From the NCBI RefSeq assembly GCF_025823185.1, contig NZ_JACKVK010000001.1, positions 248,001 to 312,000 on the forward strand: a DNA stretch of 64,000 nt, read 5' to 3'. The number at the start of each line of letters is the position of its first letter. Position 1 is the first letter of the stretch. The DNA comes from Mycobacterium yunnanensis. Lineage in GTDB: Bacteria > Actinomycetota > Actinomycetes > Mycobacteriales > Mycobacteriaceae. The position numbers were made by a program, and so were the translations under genes. This document shows positions 33,122-41,317 of this stretch, one piece after another. Below the pieces are notes generated by a model. That model was not told where the DNA came from, searched no databases, and worked only from the letters and a program-made list of their open reading frames with translations.

Positions 33122-33514
33122 ATGAACGAGAACACGACGATGGACACGACCGCAGCCGCTTCGCTCGATGTGTGGTTGACGATGTGGAACTCCGACAGTG
33201 CGATCGCGCGCCGAATTTGCAGTACGGACTTCAGGATTCACTTCCTGAACTCCGAGGCCGACGGGTCCAACCCCGGTGACGACGTGCTCGGCGCGGACAG
33301 CTTCGCCGACTACCTGGACCGGTATCACGCGACGCACCCGGACACGGTGTTCAGCGAGGTCGCCCGGGCGGTGGACGGCGCTCACGGGCGGCTGCTGTGG
33401 AACGTGCGCAGCGACGTCGGCGCGGCCGGCGGCGTCGACGTCTTCGACTTCACCGACGACGGGCTGATCCGCGAGGTGTGGTCGGTGGGCGGGACCCGAC
33501 CGCACCAGAGCTGA
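33122..33514 (+). CDS. SnoaL/NTF2-like protein
   Basis: A 130-residue protein with an NTF2-like fold (LDVWLTMWNSDSAIARRICS, DSFADYLDRYHATHPDTVF, FDFTDDGLIREVWSVGG). The closing strand and helix pattern are typical of SnoaL-like polyketide-cyclase relatives, which often act on small hydrophobic substrates; no catalytic set can be assigned. ATG 33122 is chosen; GTG 33104 is an in-frame alternative. It lies 20 bp upstream of a WYL regulator, and the two are probably co-transcribed. Confidence 0.78.
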   Translation: MNENTTMDTTAAASLDVWLTMWNSDSAIARRICSTDFRIHFLNSEADGSNPGDDVLGADSFADYLDRYHATHPDTVFSEVARAVDGAHGRLLWNVRSDVGAAGGVDVFDFTDDGLIREVWSVGGTRPHQS

Positions 33515-33534
33515 GGTCGGGGAGACTCACCCTC

Positions 33535-34227
33535 ATGAGGAGAGCCGAGCGGCTGTACGCACTGGTCGACCTGCTGCGCGGAGCGCGCCGGCCACTGTCG
33601 GCCGCCCGGCTCTCCGAGGAGTTCGAGGTGTCCAAGCGCACGATCGAACGCGACGTGCAGTCCCTTCAGCTCGCGGGGGTGCCGATCTACGCCGATCACG
33701 GCGTGGCAGGCGGATATTCGATCTTGCGGGAGCACTCCCTGCCGCCGCTGAACCTCACGGCACCGGAGTCGCTGGCGGTGCTCGCGGGACTGGCCCTGCT
33801 GGAGACTTCGCCCTATGGCGCGGCGGCTCGACGCGCGCGGGCGAAAGTGCTCGCGATCAGTCGCGAGGATCAGCTCGCTCCGATCGACGAGGCGTTGGGG
33901 GCGATGTTCGTCATCGACTCGCAGCCACCGTCGGTGTCGGCGACCGCCCTGATCCCCGAGGCGATCGCCGCACGCCGCGTCACGCGGTTGGTGTACGCGT
34001 CGGAGGACGGCGTGAGTGAGACCACCCGCGACGTGGAGGCGATGGGTCTGCTGCGCGGCGGTGATTCGTGGATGTTCGTGGGATGGTGCCGGCTGCGCGG
34101 AGGAATCCGCGGCTTTCACCTCGACCGCATCCGGCACTTGGAGATCACCCACGAGGTGTTCCCCGAACGCGACCCGGACGTGCTCGACGCGGATCTGTCG
34201 CGCTGGAGTACGCGCCGCCTGGGGTAG
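33535..34227 (+). CDS. WYL-domain transcriptional regulator (YafY/DeoR-like HTH)
   Basis: A 230-residue regulator. The N-terminal HTH (RRAERLYALVDLLRGARRPL, EFEVSKRTIERDVQSLQLAG, about 1-55) precedes a WYL-type domain with VTRLVYASEDGVSETTRDVEAMGLL, DSWMFVGWCRLRGGIRGFHL and a C-terminal DRIRHLEIT. The W-Y-L triad is altered, as in most actinobacterial members. It probably senses a small nucleotide or metabolite and controls the upstream SnoaL gene. A GGGAGA ribosome-binding site precedes the ATG. Confidence 0.9.
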   Translation: MRRAERLYALVDLLRGARRPLSAARLSEEFEVSKRTIERDVQSLQLAGVPIYADHGVAGGYSILREHSLPPLNLTAPESLAVLAGLALLETSPYGAAARRARAKVLAISREDQLAPIDEALGAMFVIDSQPPSVSATALIPEAIAARRVTRLVYASEDGVSETTRDVEAMGLLRGGDSWMFVGWCRLRGGIRGFHLDRIRHLEITHEVFPERDPDVLDADLSRWSTRRLG

Positions 34228-34277
34228 CGCACGTCCGGAGGCACGACTACGTAGATCGCACGGGTCAGGTGTCGCCG

Positions 34278-34307
34278 ACTACTGCACTTTGCTGTCGCAC
34301 TACTGCA
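34278..34307 (+). repeat. Two direct ACTACTGCA repeats upstream of the giant repeat-protein gene
   Basis: ACTACTGCA occurs at 34278-34286 and 34299-34307, a 21-bp period (two helical turns), 114-143 bp upstream of the start at 34421. The 193-bp region 34228-34420 has a lower GC content than its surroundings and probably holds the promoter; no clear -10/-35 pair was identified. Confidence 0.4.
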
Positions 34308-34420
34308 AACTCTGCAAACGCCGTGCTTCCTTATTGACGCGCTGCTATGAATTAGCTGGCGCTTCCCGTTAGAGCATCTCGAGTCGCGTAATCAGCCTGT
34401 TCCTGCGAGTGAGGATGTTC

Positions 34421-37400
34421 ATGGGGTTTAGCCGCTACGTCGGTCGTGTCGGTGCATTGGCCGTGGTCCTGGGGGTGGGTACGGTCGTCGTATTTCCGAC
34501 CACCGCGCTCGCCGACATTGGTGACGGTTCCACCGGGTCCACGAGCGCCTCCTCCCAGGAGTCCAACGCCTCCGAGGCCGCGGGAGCGGCGACTGCGCCG
34601 GCGAACGTCGAACCGCCCAAGGTCACCGCGGCGGACACTTCTGCGGACGGCACCGAGACTGGTACACGAGACACGACCGACGGCGATGCGCCGTCGAGCA
34701 CCGTGACCGCACAGACGAACACCGGCGCCAGTACGGCGACGGAGCCGTCGTCCACGCCCACGCCGACACTTACCCCGGCACCCACACCGACGTCCGAACC
34801 CGTCGTCGAGGTGCCGGCCAGCGACCCGACCGTCACCCCGTCCGCGCCCGCTCCTTCGAAGCCGACCGTGACGGTGAAGCCGACGGCCGACTCGAACAAC
34901 GCGCCGAAAGCGACGGTCGAAACGGGTCACCTTCCCCCGTCGACGTCGACCGTCGGGCCGACCGTCGCGAATACTGCCGGTGCAGTGCCGAACACCGCGT
35001 CCGCGCCGCAGCCGTCCACGTCGCGTGTCCAAGCTCTGGTCCAGTCAACGGGTTTCGCGAGCACGACGGCCGCACTTGCGCCGATCGCCCCGTCGGTGGC
35101 CACCGATCCCATCAGCGCACTGCTAGCAATTCCGGTGTCCATCGTCAGCACGCTGGTGAACGCGTTCCTGACGCCCATCTTTGGCAACCCCGCCTCGCCG
35201 GCTCAACCCCCGCTGCTGTGGGCCGTGCTGGGCTGGGTACGCCGAGAGTTCCAGCGCACCTTCGTCAACTCGACGCCGACGGCACCGAGCCAGAACCTGA
35301 CCATCAGCCTGGCCCTCCCCAACGCGGTGAGCGCACCCGTGGCGTTTGGCGCCGTCGACCCCGACGGTGACGCCTTGACCTACACCGTGCCCGCCCGCGG
35401 CGCGATCGGGGGGCCTGCCCACGGGATCGTCACCGTGGACCAGGCCACCGGCACGTTCACCTACGACCCGGACGACGCCTATGCGCTGACCGGGGGCACC
35501 GACACCTTCACCTACACCGTGAGTGACGCTGGCGCGCGGCCCAACTTCCTTGGCATCCCGCTGTCCTGGAGTCCCTCCACCGCCACCGGAACCGTTGCCC
35601 TGACGCTGAATCGGGTCAACGTCGCGCCGGTGGTCAACGGCGACACCCGCACCACCTCCGAGGACACCTCCATCACCATCGCCGTGCTCGGCAACGACAC
35701 CGACGCCAACGGGAACACGTTGACGGTCACCGGCGTCGGCCCAGCCAGCCACGGCACCACCACGTTCACCGCTTCGGGGGTCACCTACACCCCGAACGCC
35801 AATTTCGACGGCACCGACAGCTTCTCCTACACCGCGAGCGACGGATCGCTGACCGGCACGGCCACCGTCACCGTCACGGTCACCCCGGTCGACGACCCAC
35901 CCGTGGCGGTCAACGACAGCGCCACCGTCACGGAGGACAGCGGCAGCACGTCGATCGACGTGCTGGCCAACGACACCGACATCGATGCCGGACCCAAGAC
36001 CATCACCGGCGTCACCCAACCCACCAACGGCAGCGTCACCTTCACCGGCACGACCCTGAGCTACACGCCGAACGCCAACTTCAACGGCACCGACGCCTTC
36101 AGCTACACCCTCAACGGCGGCTCTGCCGCGACCGTCACCATGACCGTGACCGCGGTCAACGATGCCCCGGTGGCCGCAGACCAAAGCGTGACCCTTCTGG
36201 AAGACACGACGATTCGCGTAGACCCGCTGGTGGGCGCCGTCGACGTCGACGGTGATGTCGTGAGGTGGGCGCAGACGGAGAACGCCGACATCGGCGTCAC
36301 GGACATGGTTTACCTCGGCCGGTGGTACATCGTCTACACGCCGCCGGCCAACTATTCCGGGCCCGCCACGATCCGGTACAAGGTGTGGGACGGCCAAGAC
36401 GTAAGCGACTATGCCACCGTCACCTTCACCGTCACCCCCGTCGACGACCCGCCGATCGCCGTGAACGACGCCGCCACGGTCACCGAGGACAGCGGCAGCA
36501 CGTCGATCGACGTGCTGGCCAACGACACCGACGTCGACGCTGGACCCAAGACCATCACCGGCGTCACCCAGCCCGCCGGGGGCGTGGTCACCTTTACCGG
36601 CACGACCCTGAGCTACACGCCGAAGGCCAACTTCAACGGGACCGACACCTTCACCTACACGCTCAACGGCGGCTCTGCCGCGACCGTCACCATGACCGTC
36701 ACCCCCGTGACGGACCCGACGGTCGCAGTCGACGACACTGCCACCGTGGTCGAGGACACGCCGACCGCCATCAACGTGTTGGACAACGACACCAACGTCG
36801 ACGGCGTACTCATGAACATCACGGCCGTCACGCAACCCGCCAATGGCACCGTCACCATCATCGGCACCACCGTGAGCTACACCCCGAACACCAACTACAA
36901 CGGCACTGACTCCTTCACCTACACCCTCAACGGCGACTCCACCGCCACCGTCAGGATCACCGTCACCCCGGTCAACGATGCACCGGTGCCCGGGAGCCAG
37001 ATCTATACGACCTCAGCGGGAACGCCGGTCACCATCTACCTGTACGCGGGCGCCACCGATGCCGAAGGTGATCCGATCAGGTGGTCGTTCATCGGTTTCC
37101 CGTACAACGGAACGCAGGTACTCGGGGATTACTCGCTCGGTCTCGTGACATACACGCCAAACCCCGGTTTCGTGGGAACCGACAGCTTCCAATACCGCAT
37201 CAGGGACAACTCGGATGCCGGAACGTTCGCCACCGTCACCATCAACGTCATCGGGGGCGCCCGCCCGGTGGCGGTGAACGACACCGCCACCGTGGCCGAG
37301 GGTGGCACCACGACCGTCGCGGTGACCACCAACGACACCGACGCCGACGGCACGGTGGACACCACGACGGTCGTCATCACCCGGCAACCCACCGCGGGAA

Positions 37401-38695
37401 CCGCCACCGTCAACGCGAACGGCTCGATCACTTACGCCAACAACGGAACTGAGGCGAGGACCGACAGCTTCGCCTACACGGTCAAGGACGACACCGGCGC
37501 GCTGAGCAACGAAGCGACCGTGAGCATTACGGTCACCCCCGTCAACGACGCACCGATCGCGCTGAACGACGCCGCGACCGTCGCCGAGGGCGGGACCACG
37601 GCCATCGCGGTGACGGCCAACGACACCGACGCCGACGGCACCGTGGACACCACGACGATCGTCATCACCCGGCAGCCCACCTACGGCACCGCGACCGTCA
37701 ACTCCAACGGCACGATCACCTACGTCAACAACGGCAGTGAGGCGAGGACCGACAGCCTGGGCTACAAAGTCAAGGACGACACCGGCGCGCTCAGTAACGA
37801 AGCGACCGTGAGCATTACGGTCACCCCGGTCAACGACGCACCCATCGTCGGAAACGACAGCTACACCGTCGTCGCAAACGGCACCCTCGTCATCAGTGCC
37901 CCAGGCCTGTTGGCCAACGACACCGACCCCGACGGCAACCCGCTGGCGATCACGGCGGCCTTCGCGCCCCAGCACGGCACACTCTCGGGGGTGTTCTCGA
38001 GCGGCGGCTTCACGTACCGGCCGGACGCCGGATACGTCGGAACCGACTCCTTCAGGTACACGGTCGGCGACGGCACGACGACCAGCGAGGGCACCGTGAC
38101 GATCACCGTCACCGCCGACGCCAACAACGTTGCGCCGGTGGGCAACTCGGATTCCTACACCATCGCCGAAGATACGGTTCTCACCGTGAACGGCCCGGGC
38201 CTCCTCGCCAATGACACCGACGCCGACGGTCAAACATTGAGCGTCGTAAGCATCGGTACCCCACCGACCCGCGGCTCGCTGGAGCTGCGCTCGGACGGGT
38301 CGTTCACCTACTCGCCGGGACCCAACCTGAACGGCACGGACACGTTCACGTACAAAGCGAGCGACGGGGCTGCCGAGACGGCCTTTACGACGGTCACCAT
38401 CAACGTCACCGCCGTCAACGACGTGCCCGCGGTCAACAACGACACGATCCCCTTCCCCAAGGACACCTCCGGGGCCTATTCCTTGCTCAACCGGGTGTCC
38501 GACGCCGACGGGGACACGCTGACCGCGTCTCTGGTCACGAGCACACAGCACGGCACCCTGCAGTTCTTGGCCAGCCAGTTCGCGTTCGTCTACACGCCCA
38601 CCGTCGGCTTCGTCGGAACGGACTCCTTCACGTACAAGGTGAACGACGGCAAGGTCGACAGCGCCGTTGCGACCGTGACGCTGGTCGTCAGCTAG
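34421..38695 (+). CDS. Giant secreted protein with about twelve tandem Ig/cadherin-like repeats
   Basis: A 1424-residue exported protein. The signal MGFSRYVGRVGALAVVLGVG ends near ALA-D (about 32). Residues about 33-285 are low-complexity Thr/Ala/Pro/Ser. From about 285 there are roughly twelve repeats of 80-95 residues, each opening with a V(N/D)D(A/P)P-like linker, a VLxNDTD motif and closing with NxNGTDSFTYT and TVTITVTPVN. This is the cadherin-like/VCBS repeat class of bacterial adhesins, probably Ca2+-binding through DxDG loops. There is no LPXTG or C-terminal membrane anchor. ATG 34421 is chosen because GAGG lies 6 bp upstream; GTG 34409 and ATG 34415 are alternatives. Repeats at about 35890-36160 and 36430-36715 are nearly identical. 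Confidence 0.88.
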   Translation: MGFSRYVGRVGALAVVLGVGTVVVFPTTALADIGDGSTGSTSASSQESNASEAAGAATAPANVEPPKVTAADTSADGTETGTRDTTDGDAPSSTVTAQTNTGASTATEPSSTPTPTLTPAPTPTSEPVVEVPASDPTVTPSAPAPSKPTVTVKPTADSNNAPKATVETGHLPPSTSTVGPTVANTAGAVPNTASAPQPSTSRVQALVQSTGFASTTAALAPIAPSVATDPISALLAIPVSIVSTLVNAFLTPIFGNPASPAQPPLLWAVLGWVRREFQRTFVNSTPTAPSQNLTISLALPNAVSAPVAFGAVDPDGDALTYTVPARGAIGGPAHGIVTVDQATGTFTYDPDDAYALTGGTDTFTYTVSDAGARPNFLGIPLSWSPSTATGTVALTLNRVNVAPVVNGDTRTTSEDTSITIAVLGNDTDANGNTLTVTGVGPASHGTTTFTASGVTYTPNANFDGTDSFSYTASDGSLTGTATVTVTVTPVDDPPVAVNDSATVTEDSGSTSIDVLANDTDIDAGPKTITGVTQPTNGSVTFTGTTLSYTPNANFNGTDAFSYTLNGGSAATVTMTVTAVNDAPVAADQSVTLLEDTTIRVDPLVGAVDVDGDVVRWAQTENADIGVTDMVYLGRWYIVYTPPANYSGPATIRYKVWDGQDVSDYATVTFTVTPVDDPPIAVNDAATVTEDSGSTSIDVLANDTDVDAGPKTITGVTQPAGGVVTFTGTTLSYTPKANFNGTDTFTYTLNGGSAATVTMTVTPVTDPTVAVDDTATVVEDTPTAINVLDNDTNVDGVLMNITAVTQPANGTVTIIGTTVSYTPNTNYNGTDSFTYTLNGDSTATVRITVTPVNDAPVPGSQIYTTSAGTPVTIYLYAGATDAEGDPIRWSFIGFPYNGTQVLGDYSLGLVTYTPNPGFVGTDSFQYRIRDNSDAGTFATVTINVIGGARPVAVNDTATVAEGGTTTVAVTTNDTDADGTVDTTTVVITRQPTAGTATVNANGSITYANNGTEARTDSFAYTVKDDTGALSNEATVSITVTPVNDAPIALNDAATVAEGGTTAIAVTANDTDADGTVDTTTIVITRQPTYGTATVNSNGTITYVNNGSEARTDSLGYKVKDDTGALSNEATVSITVTPVNDAPIVGNDSYTVVANGTLVISAPGLLANDTDPDGNPLAITAAFAPQHGTLSGVFSSGGFTYRPDAGYVGTDSFRYTVGDGTTTSEGTVTITVTADANNVAPVGNSDSYTIAEDTVLTVNGPGLLANDTDADGQTLSVVSIGTPPTRGSLELRSDGSFTYSPGPNLNGTDTFTYKASDGAAETAFTTVTINVTAVNDVPAVNNDTIPFPKDTSGAYSLLNRVSDADGDTLTASLVTSTQHGTLQFLASQFAFVYTPTVGFVGTDSFTYKVNDGKVDSAVATVTLVVS

Positions 38696-38724
38696 ACGGC
38701 CTACTGCAGGCGCCAAGAAATCAC

Positions 38725-38740
38725 GGGGTGCCCCCGGCAT
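38725..38740. repeat. Orphan copy of the tRNA-Arg 3' end, left direct repeat of the IS
   Basis: GGGGTGCCCCCGGCAT here is identical to 40043-40058, which contains the last 12 nt of the tRNA-Arg gene. The two copies abut the outer ends of the IS481 element exactly, as a 16-bp target-site duplication would. Confidence 0.7.
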
Positions 38741-38812
38741 TGTGTTGTTTCAGGACATAGGAATGGGGTGTCGCAAGACATCGGAATGGGCTGAGTCAGC
38801 CAGGTTCGGCGC

Positions 38813-40003
38813 ATGTCGAAAGCCCGCCTGGTCATCACCGCCGTCGTCGTGGAGGGTCGGAGCCAGTCCGAGGTAGCCCGCACCTACGGTGTGTCCCAAG
38901 GCTGGATCAGCCGACTAGTCGCCCGCTATCGAACAGAGGGCGAGGCAGCGTTCGAACCACGATCCCGTCGCCCCACCACCAGCCCAACCCGGCTCCCCCA
39001 ATCCACCATCGACCTGATCGTCGACCTACGACGCACCCTCGGCGACACAGGCCTCGACGCCGGACCGCACACCATCGCCTGGCACCTGCACCATCACCAC
39101 CACCTCACGGTGTCGGCGGCCTCGATCAGCCGCCACCTCACCGCCGCCGGGCTGGTCACCCCCACACCGGCGAAACGACCCAAGTCCTCCTACATCCGCT
39201 TCGCCGCCGAACAACCCAACCAACGCTGGCAAGCCGACTTCACCCACTGGTGGATCACCGGAGGTGTCCACACCGAAATCCTGACCTGGCTCGACGACCA
39301 CTCCCGTTACGCACTCTCCGTCACCGCCCACCACCGCGTCACCGGACCCATCGTCCTCGACACATTCCGCAAAGCCTATGCCGCCCATGGCATCCCATCA
39401 TCCGCACTGACCGACAACGGCATGGTGTTCACCACCCGACTCGCCGGCGGCAAGGGCGGACGCAACCAACTCGAAAATGAACTCCGCCGCCTAGAAGTCC
39501 TCCAAATCAACTCCACCCCCAACCACCCAACCACCTGCGGCAAAGTCGAACGATTCCAACAAACCCTCAAGAAATGGCTGACCCACCACCCCGCCGCCAC
39601 CACGATCACCGACCTGCAAACCCAACTCGACGCCTTCACCGACGAATACAACAACCGCCGACCACACCGCTCCCTAGACCACCGCGCCACACCCGCGACC
39701 GCCTACCACGCCCGCCCCAAAGCAACCCCAGGAACACGCGAGGACACCCACGACCGCGTCCGCACGGACCGCGTCGGCCAAGCCGGCTCCATCACCCTGC
39801 GCCTCAACGGCCGCCTGCACCACATCGGCATCGGCCGCACCCACTACCGAACACGCGTCTTAATACTCATCCAAGACCTCGACATCAGAATCATCGACGC
39901 CGCAACCGGCGAACTCCTGCGCCAACTCACCCTCGACCCCACCAAGGACTACCAACCCACCGGAGCCCCCAAAGGCCCCACACGAAAAAAGCCGCGGACC
40001 TAA
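38813..40003 (+). CDS. IS481-family DDE transposase
   Basis: A 396-residue transposase. The N-terminal Helix-turn-helix (SQSEVARTYGVSQGWISRLV, about 18-37) binds the ends, followed by a second helical HTH and the rve integrase core. Catalytic residues are Asp142 (RWQADFTHWW), Asp201 (ALTDNGMVF) and Glu246 (CGKVERFQQTL). The YNNRRPHRSLDHRATPA block is the IS481 hallmark. The frame is intact, so the element may still be mobile. The stop codon lies in the loop of a hairpin that forms a terminator on the opposite strand. Confidence 0.95.
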   Translation: MSKARLVITAVVVEGRSQSEVARTYGVSQGWISRLVARYRTEGEAAFEPRSRRPTTSPTRLPQSTIDLIVDLRRTLGDTGLDAGPHTIAWHLHHHHHLTVSAASISRHLTAAGLVTPTPAKRPKSSYIRFAAEQPNQRWQADFTHWWITGGVHTEILTWLDDHSRYALSVTAHHRVTGPIVLDTFRKAYAAHGIPSSALTDNGMVFTTRLAGGKGGRNQLENELRRLEVLQINSTPNHPTTCGKVERFQQTLKKWLTHHPAATTITDLQTQLDAFTDEYNNRRPHRSLDHRATPATAYHARPKATPGTREDTHDRVRTDRVGQAGSITLRLNGRLHHIGIGRTHYRTRVLILIQDLDIRIIDAATGELLRQLTLDPTKDYQPTGAPKGPTRKKPRT

Positions 40004-40018
40004 AGAAGGTCCGCGGCT
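39984..40018 (-). terminator. Rho-independent terminator facing the tRNA-Arg gene
   Basis: GCCGCGGACC (39991-40000) pairs with GGTCCGCGGC (40008-40017) around a 7-nt loop. Read on the minus strand the hairpin is followed by a run of T (complement of the A-tract at 39985-39990). It would terminate transcription arriving from tRNA-Arg, 28 nt after the tRNA 3' end. Confidence 0.75.
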
Positions 40019-40046
40019 ATTCCGATGTCTTGCGACATCACAGGGG

Positions 40047-40119
40047 TGCCCCCGGCATGATTCGAACATGCGACACCGGCTTTAGGAGAGCCGTGCTCTA
40101 TCCCCTGAGCTACGGGGGC
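40047..40119 (-). tRNA. tRNA-Arg(CCT)
   Basis: A 73-nt cloverleaf on the minus strand. The acceptor stem GCCCCCG/CGGGGGC with discriminator A, the D-arm GCTCAGGGGATAGAGC, anticodon arm CGGCT-CTCCTAA-AGCCG with anticodon CCT, and T-arm CATG-TTCGAAT-CATG are all paired. CCA is not encoded. The tRNA reads AGG. The IS481 element abuts its 3' flank, but the gene is intact because the insertion duplicated the target. Confidence 0.95.
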
Positions 40120-40193
40120 GGACCGGATCGCAGCATACCGAAGTCAGGCGCGACTCTGCGTTTCTCCTGCTCGTACGCAGGCTATCCACGACC

Positions 40194-40370
40194 ATGAGCA
40201 CATCGAAGAAGGCCAAGCACACCGTCGACAAGCTGGCTGGACGCGTCAAGGAGAACTTTGGCGAGATCACCGGCAACGACCGCCTTCGCGCCGAGGGCAA
40301 GGCCGACCAGGTGAAGGCGCGCGTTAAGATGTCCGGTGAGCGTCTCAAGGACGCCGTCCGCGGACGCTGA
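40194..40370 (+). CDS. CsbD family stress-response protein
   Basis: A 58-residue, highly charged protein: MSTSKKAKHTVDKLAGRVKE followed by NFGEITGNDRLRAEGKADQV, the signature of the CsbD family. CsbD proteins are abundant general-stress proteins of unknown mechanism, controlled by alternative sigma factors (SigB in Bacillus). The stop at 40370 abuts the convergent F420 oxidoreductase stop directly. No obvious -10/-35 pair was assigned upstream. Confidence 0.9.
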   Translation: MSTSKKAKHTVDKLAGRVKENFGEITGNDRLRAEGKADQVKARVKMSGERLKDAVRGR

Positions 40371-41192
40371 TCAGCGCAGAAGTTCGATCACCTTCGCGAA
40401 CGCCTCGGCGTGGGGCTGCTGAACGGTGATGTAGGTAATGCCGTAGGTGTCGCGGTAGCGGCGAATCTCGTCGGCGATTTCGCTGGGCGAGCCGGCCAGC
40501 ACCCCAGGGGTGCGCAGCAGTTCCTCGTCGCTCAGCTCGGGCAGGAAACGCCGGGTGATGGAGAGGTCCGGAATGCCCGAGTCGTCGATCGGTATTGCGG
40601 TGATTGCGATGTTCAATTCCAACTCGTCGAACCGGTCGCCGGCGGCGTCGCGGACGAAGCCGATCCGCTCGGCCAGCGGGTCGCCGTCGGGGCTCTCGGG
40701 GTCGCCGCCGGTGAGACCGATGACGTGCGCACGTCTGGCGGCGATGGTCAGCACGCGATTGCCGTTGCCGGCGATCAAGATTGGCACGTCGGGGGCGTTC
40801 TCACCGAGGTACTCGACCACGTGGCGCAGGTGGTCCACTCGCTCGCGCGCACTCGGAAAGGCAAGCTCGGCGGCCGCGAACTCCGCTTCGACGTAACCCG
40901 TACCAAGCCCCAGTTCCAACCGGCCCCCGGTGAGATCGTGCATCGCCATGACGTCGCGCGCGAGGAGCGCGGCCTTGTAGAAGCCCGCGTTGAGCACGAA
41001 CGTCCCGACGTGCAACCTTTCGGTACAGGCGGCCGCCGTCATCAGGGTCGGGAACGGCGCGGGCGCGCCCAAGTGGTCGGGCACGTGCAGGACGTCGTAG
41101 CCCATGTCCTCCGCGCGATGGGCCCAGTCCTGCACCGACGACTGCCGGGGTGCGGCGTGCAGGCCGAACCCGAATCGAAGATCACGCGCCAT
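40371..41192 (-). CDS. LLM-class F420-dependent oxidoreductase
   Basis: A 273-residue luciferase-like monooxygenase-fold protein. It has RFGFGLHAAPRQSSVQDWAH at the N-terminus, GTFVLNAGFYKAALLARDV, GRLELGLGTGYVEAEF and ILIAGNGNRVLTIAAR, typical of the F420-binding LLM family (TIGR03621-like). It would transfer hydride from F420H2 to an unknown substrate in the cytosol. ATG 41192 is chosen because the upstream residues do not match the family. It is convergent with csbD and divergent from the YbdK-like ligase. Confidence 0.9.
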   Translation of the reverse strand: MARDLRFGFGLHAAPRQSSVQDWAHRAEDMGYDVLHVPDHLGAPAPFPTLMTAAACTERLHVGTFVLNAGFYKAALLARDVMAMHDLTGGRLELGLGTGYVEAEFAAAELAFPSARERVDHLRHVVEYLGENAPDVPILIAGNGNRVLTIAARRAHVIGLTGGDPESPDGDPLAERIGFVRDAAGDRFDELELNIAITAIPIDDSGIPDLSITRRFLPELSDEELLRTPGVLAGSPSEIADEIRRYRDTYGITYITVQQPHAEAFAKVIELLR

Positions 41193-41317
41193 GACCCTGA
41201 GCTTAGGTGTCGATTCGACGACGGATGTTTGGCCGCGCGGTGGGCGGGGCAACTGCAATCGCGAGCCGCGCACCCATCTCGCGCGACAGTAGGAGTGTCA
41301 CCCTGATCCGGCCCGTT

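Larger units (their letters stand above)
38741..40042 (+). mobile_element. IS481-family insertion sequence at the 3' end of tRNA-Arg
   Basis: A 1302-bp element with imperfect terminal inverted repeats of about 26 bp: the left end starts TGTGTTGTTTCAGGACAT and the right end, read inward, TGTGATGTCGCAAGACAT. An inner copy of the terminal motif on the left, TGTCGCAAGACATCGGAAT (38769-38787), matches the right end perfectly (40019-40037), so the left end carries two tandem transposase-binding motifs. It encodes one IS481 transposase. Identical 16-bp repeats flank it. Boundaries at 38769/40037 are the alternative but leave no flanking duplication. Confidence 0.82.

Noticed and set aside
35123..36835. 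Long open frame antisense to the giant repeat protein
   Set aside because: It is a high-GC shadow with Gly/Val/Arg-biased composition and repeats that mirror the sense repeats; no ribosome-binding site or family motif.
37013..38740. Second long antisense frame under the giant protein gene
   Set aside because: Same reason: composition and periodicity follow the sense-strand repeats.
38725..40058. Relic genomic-island attachment sites at tRNA-Arg
   Set aside because: The two tRNA 3'-end copies abut the IS inverted repeats exactly and nothing else lies between, so an IS target duplication explains them better.
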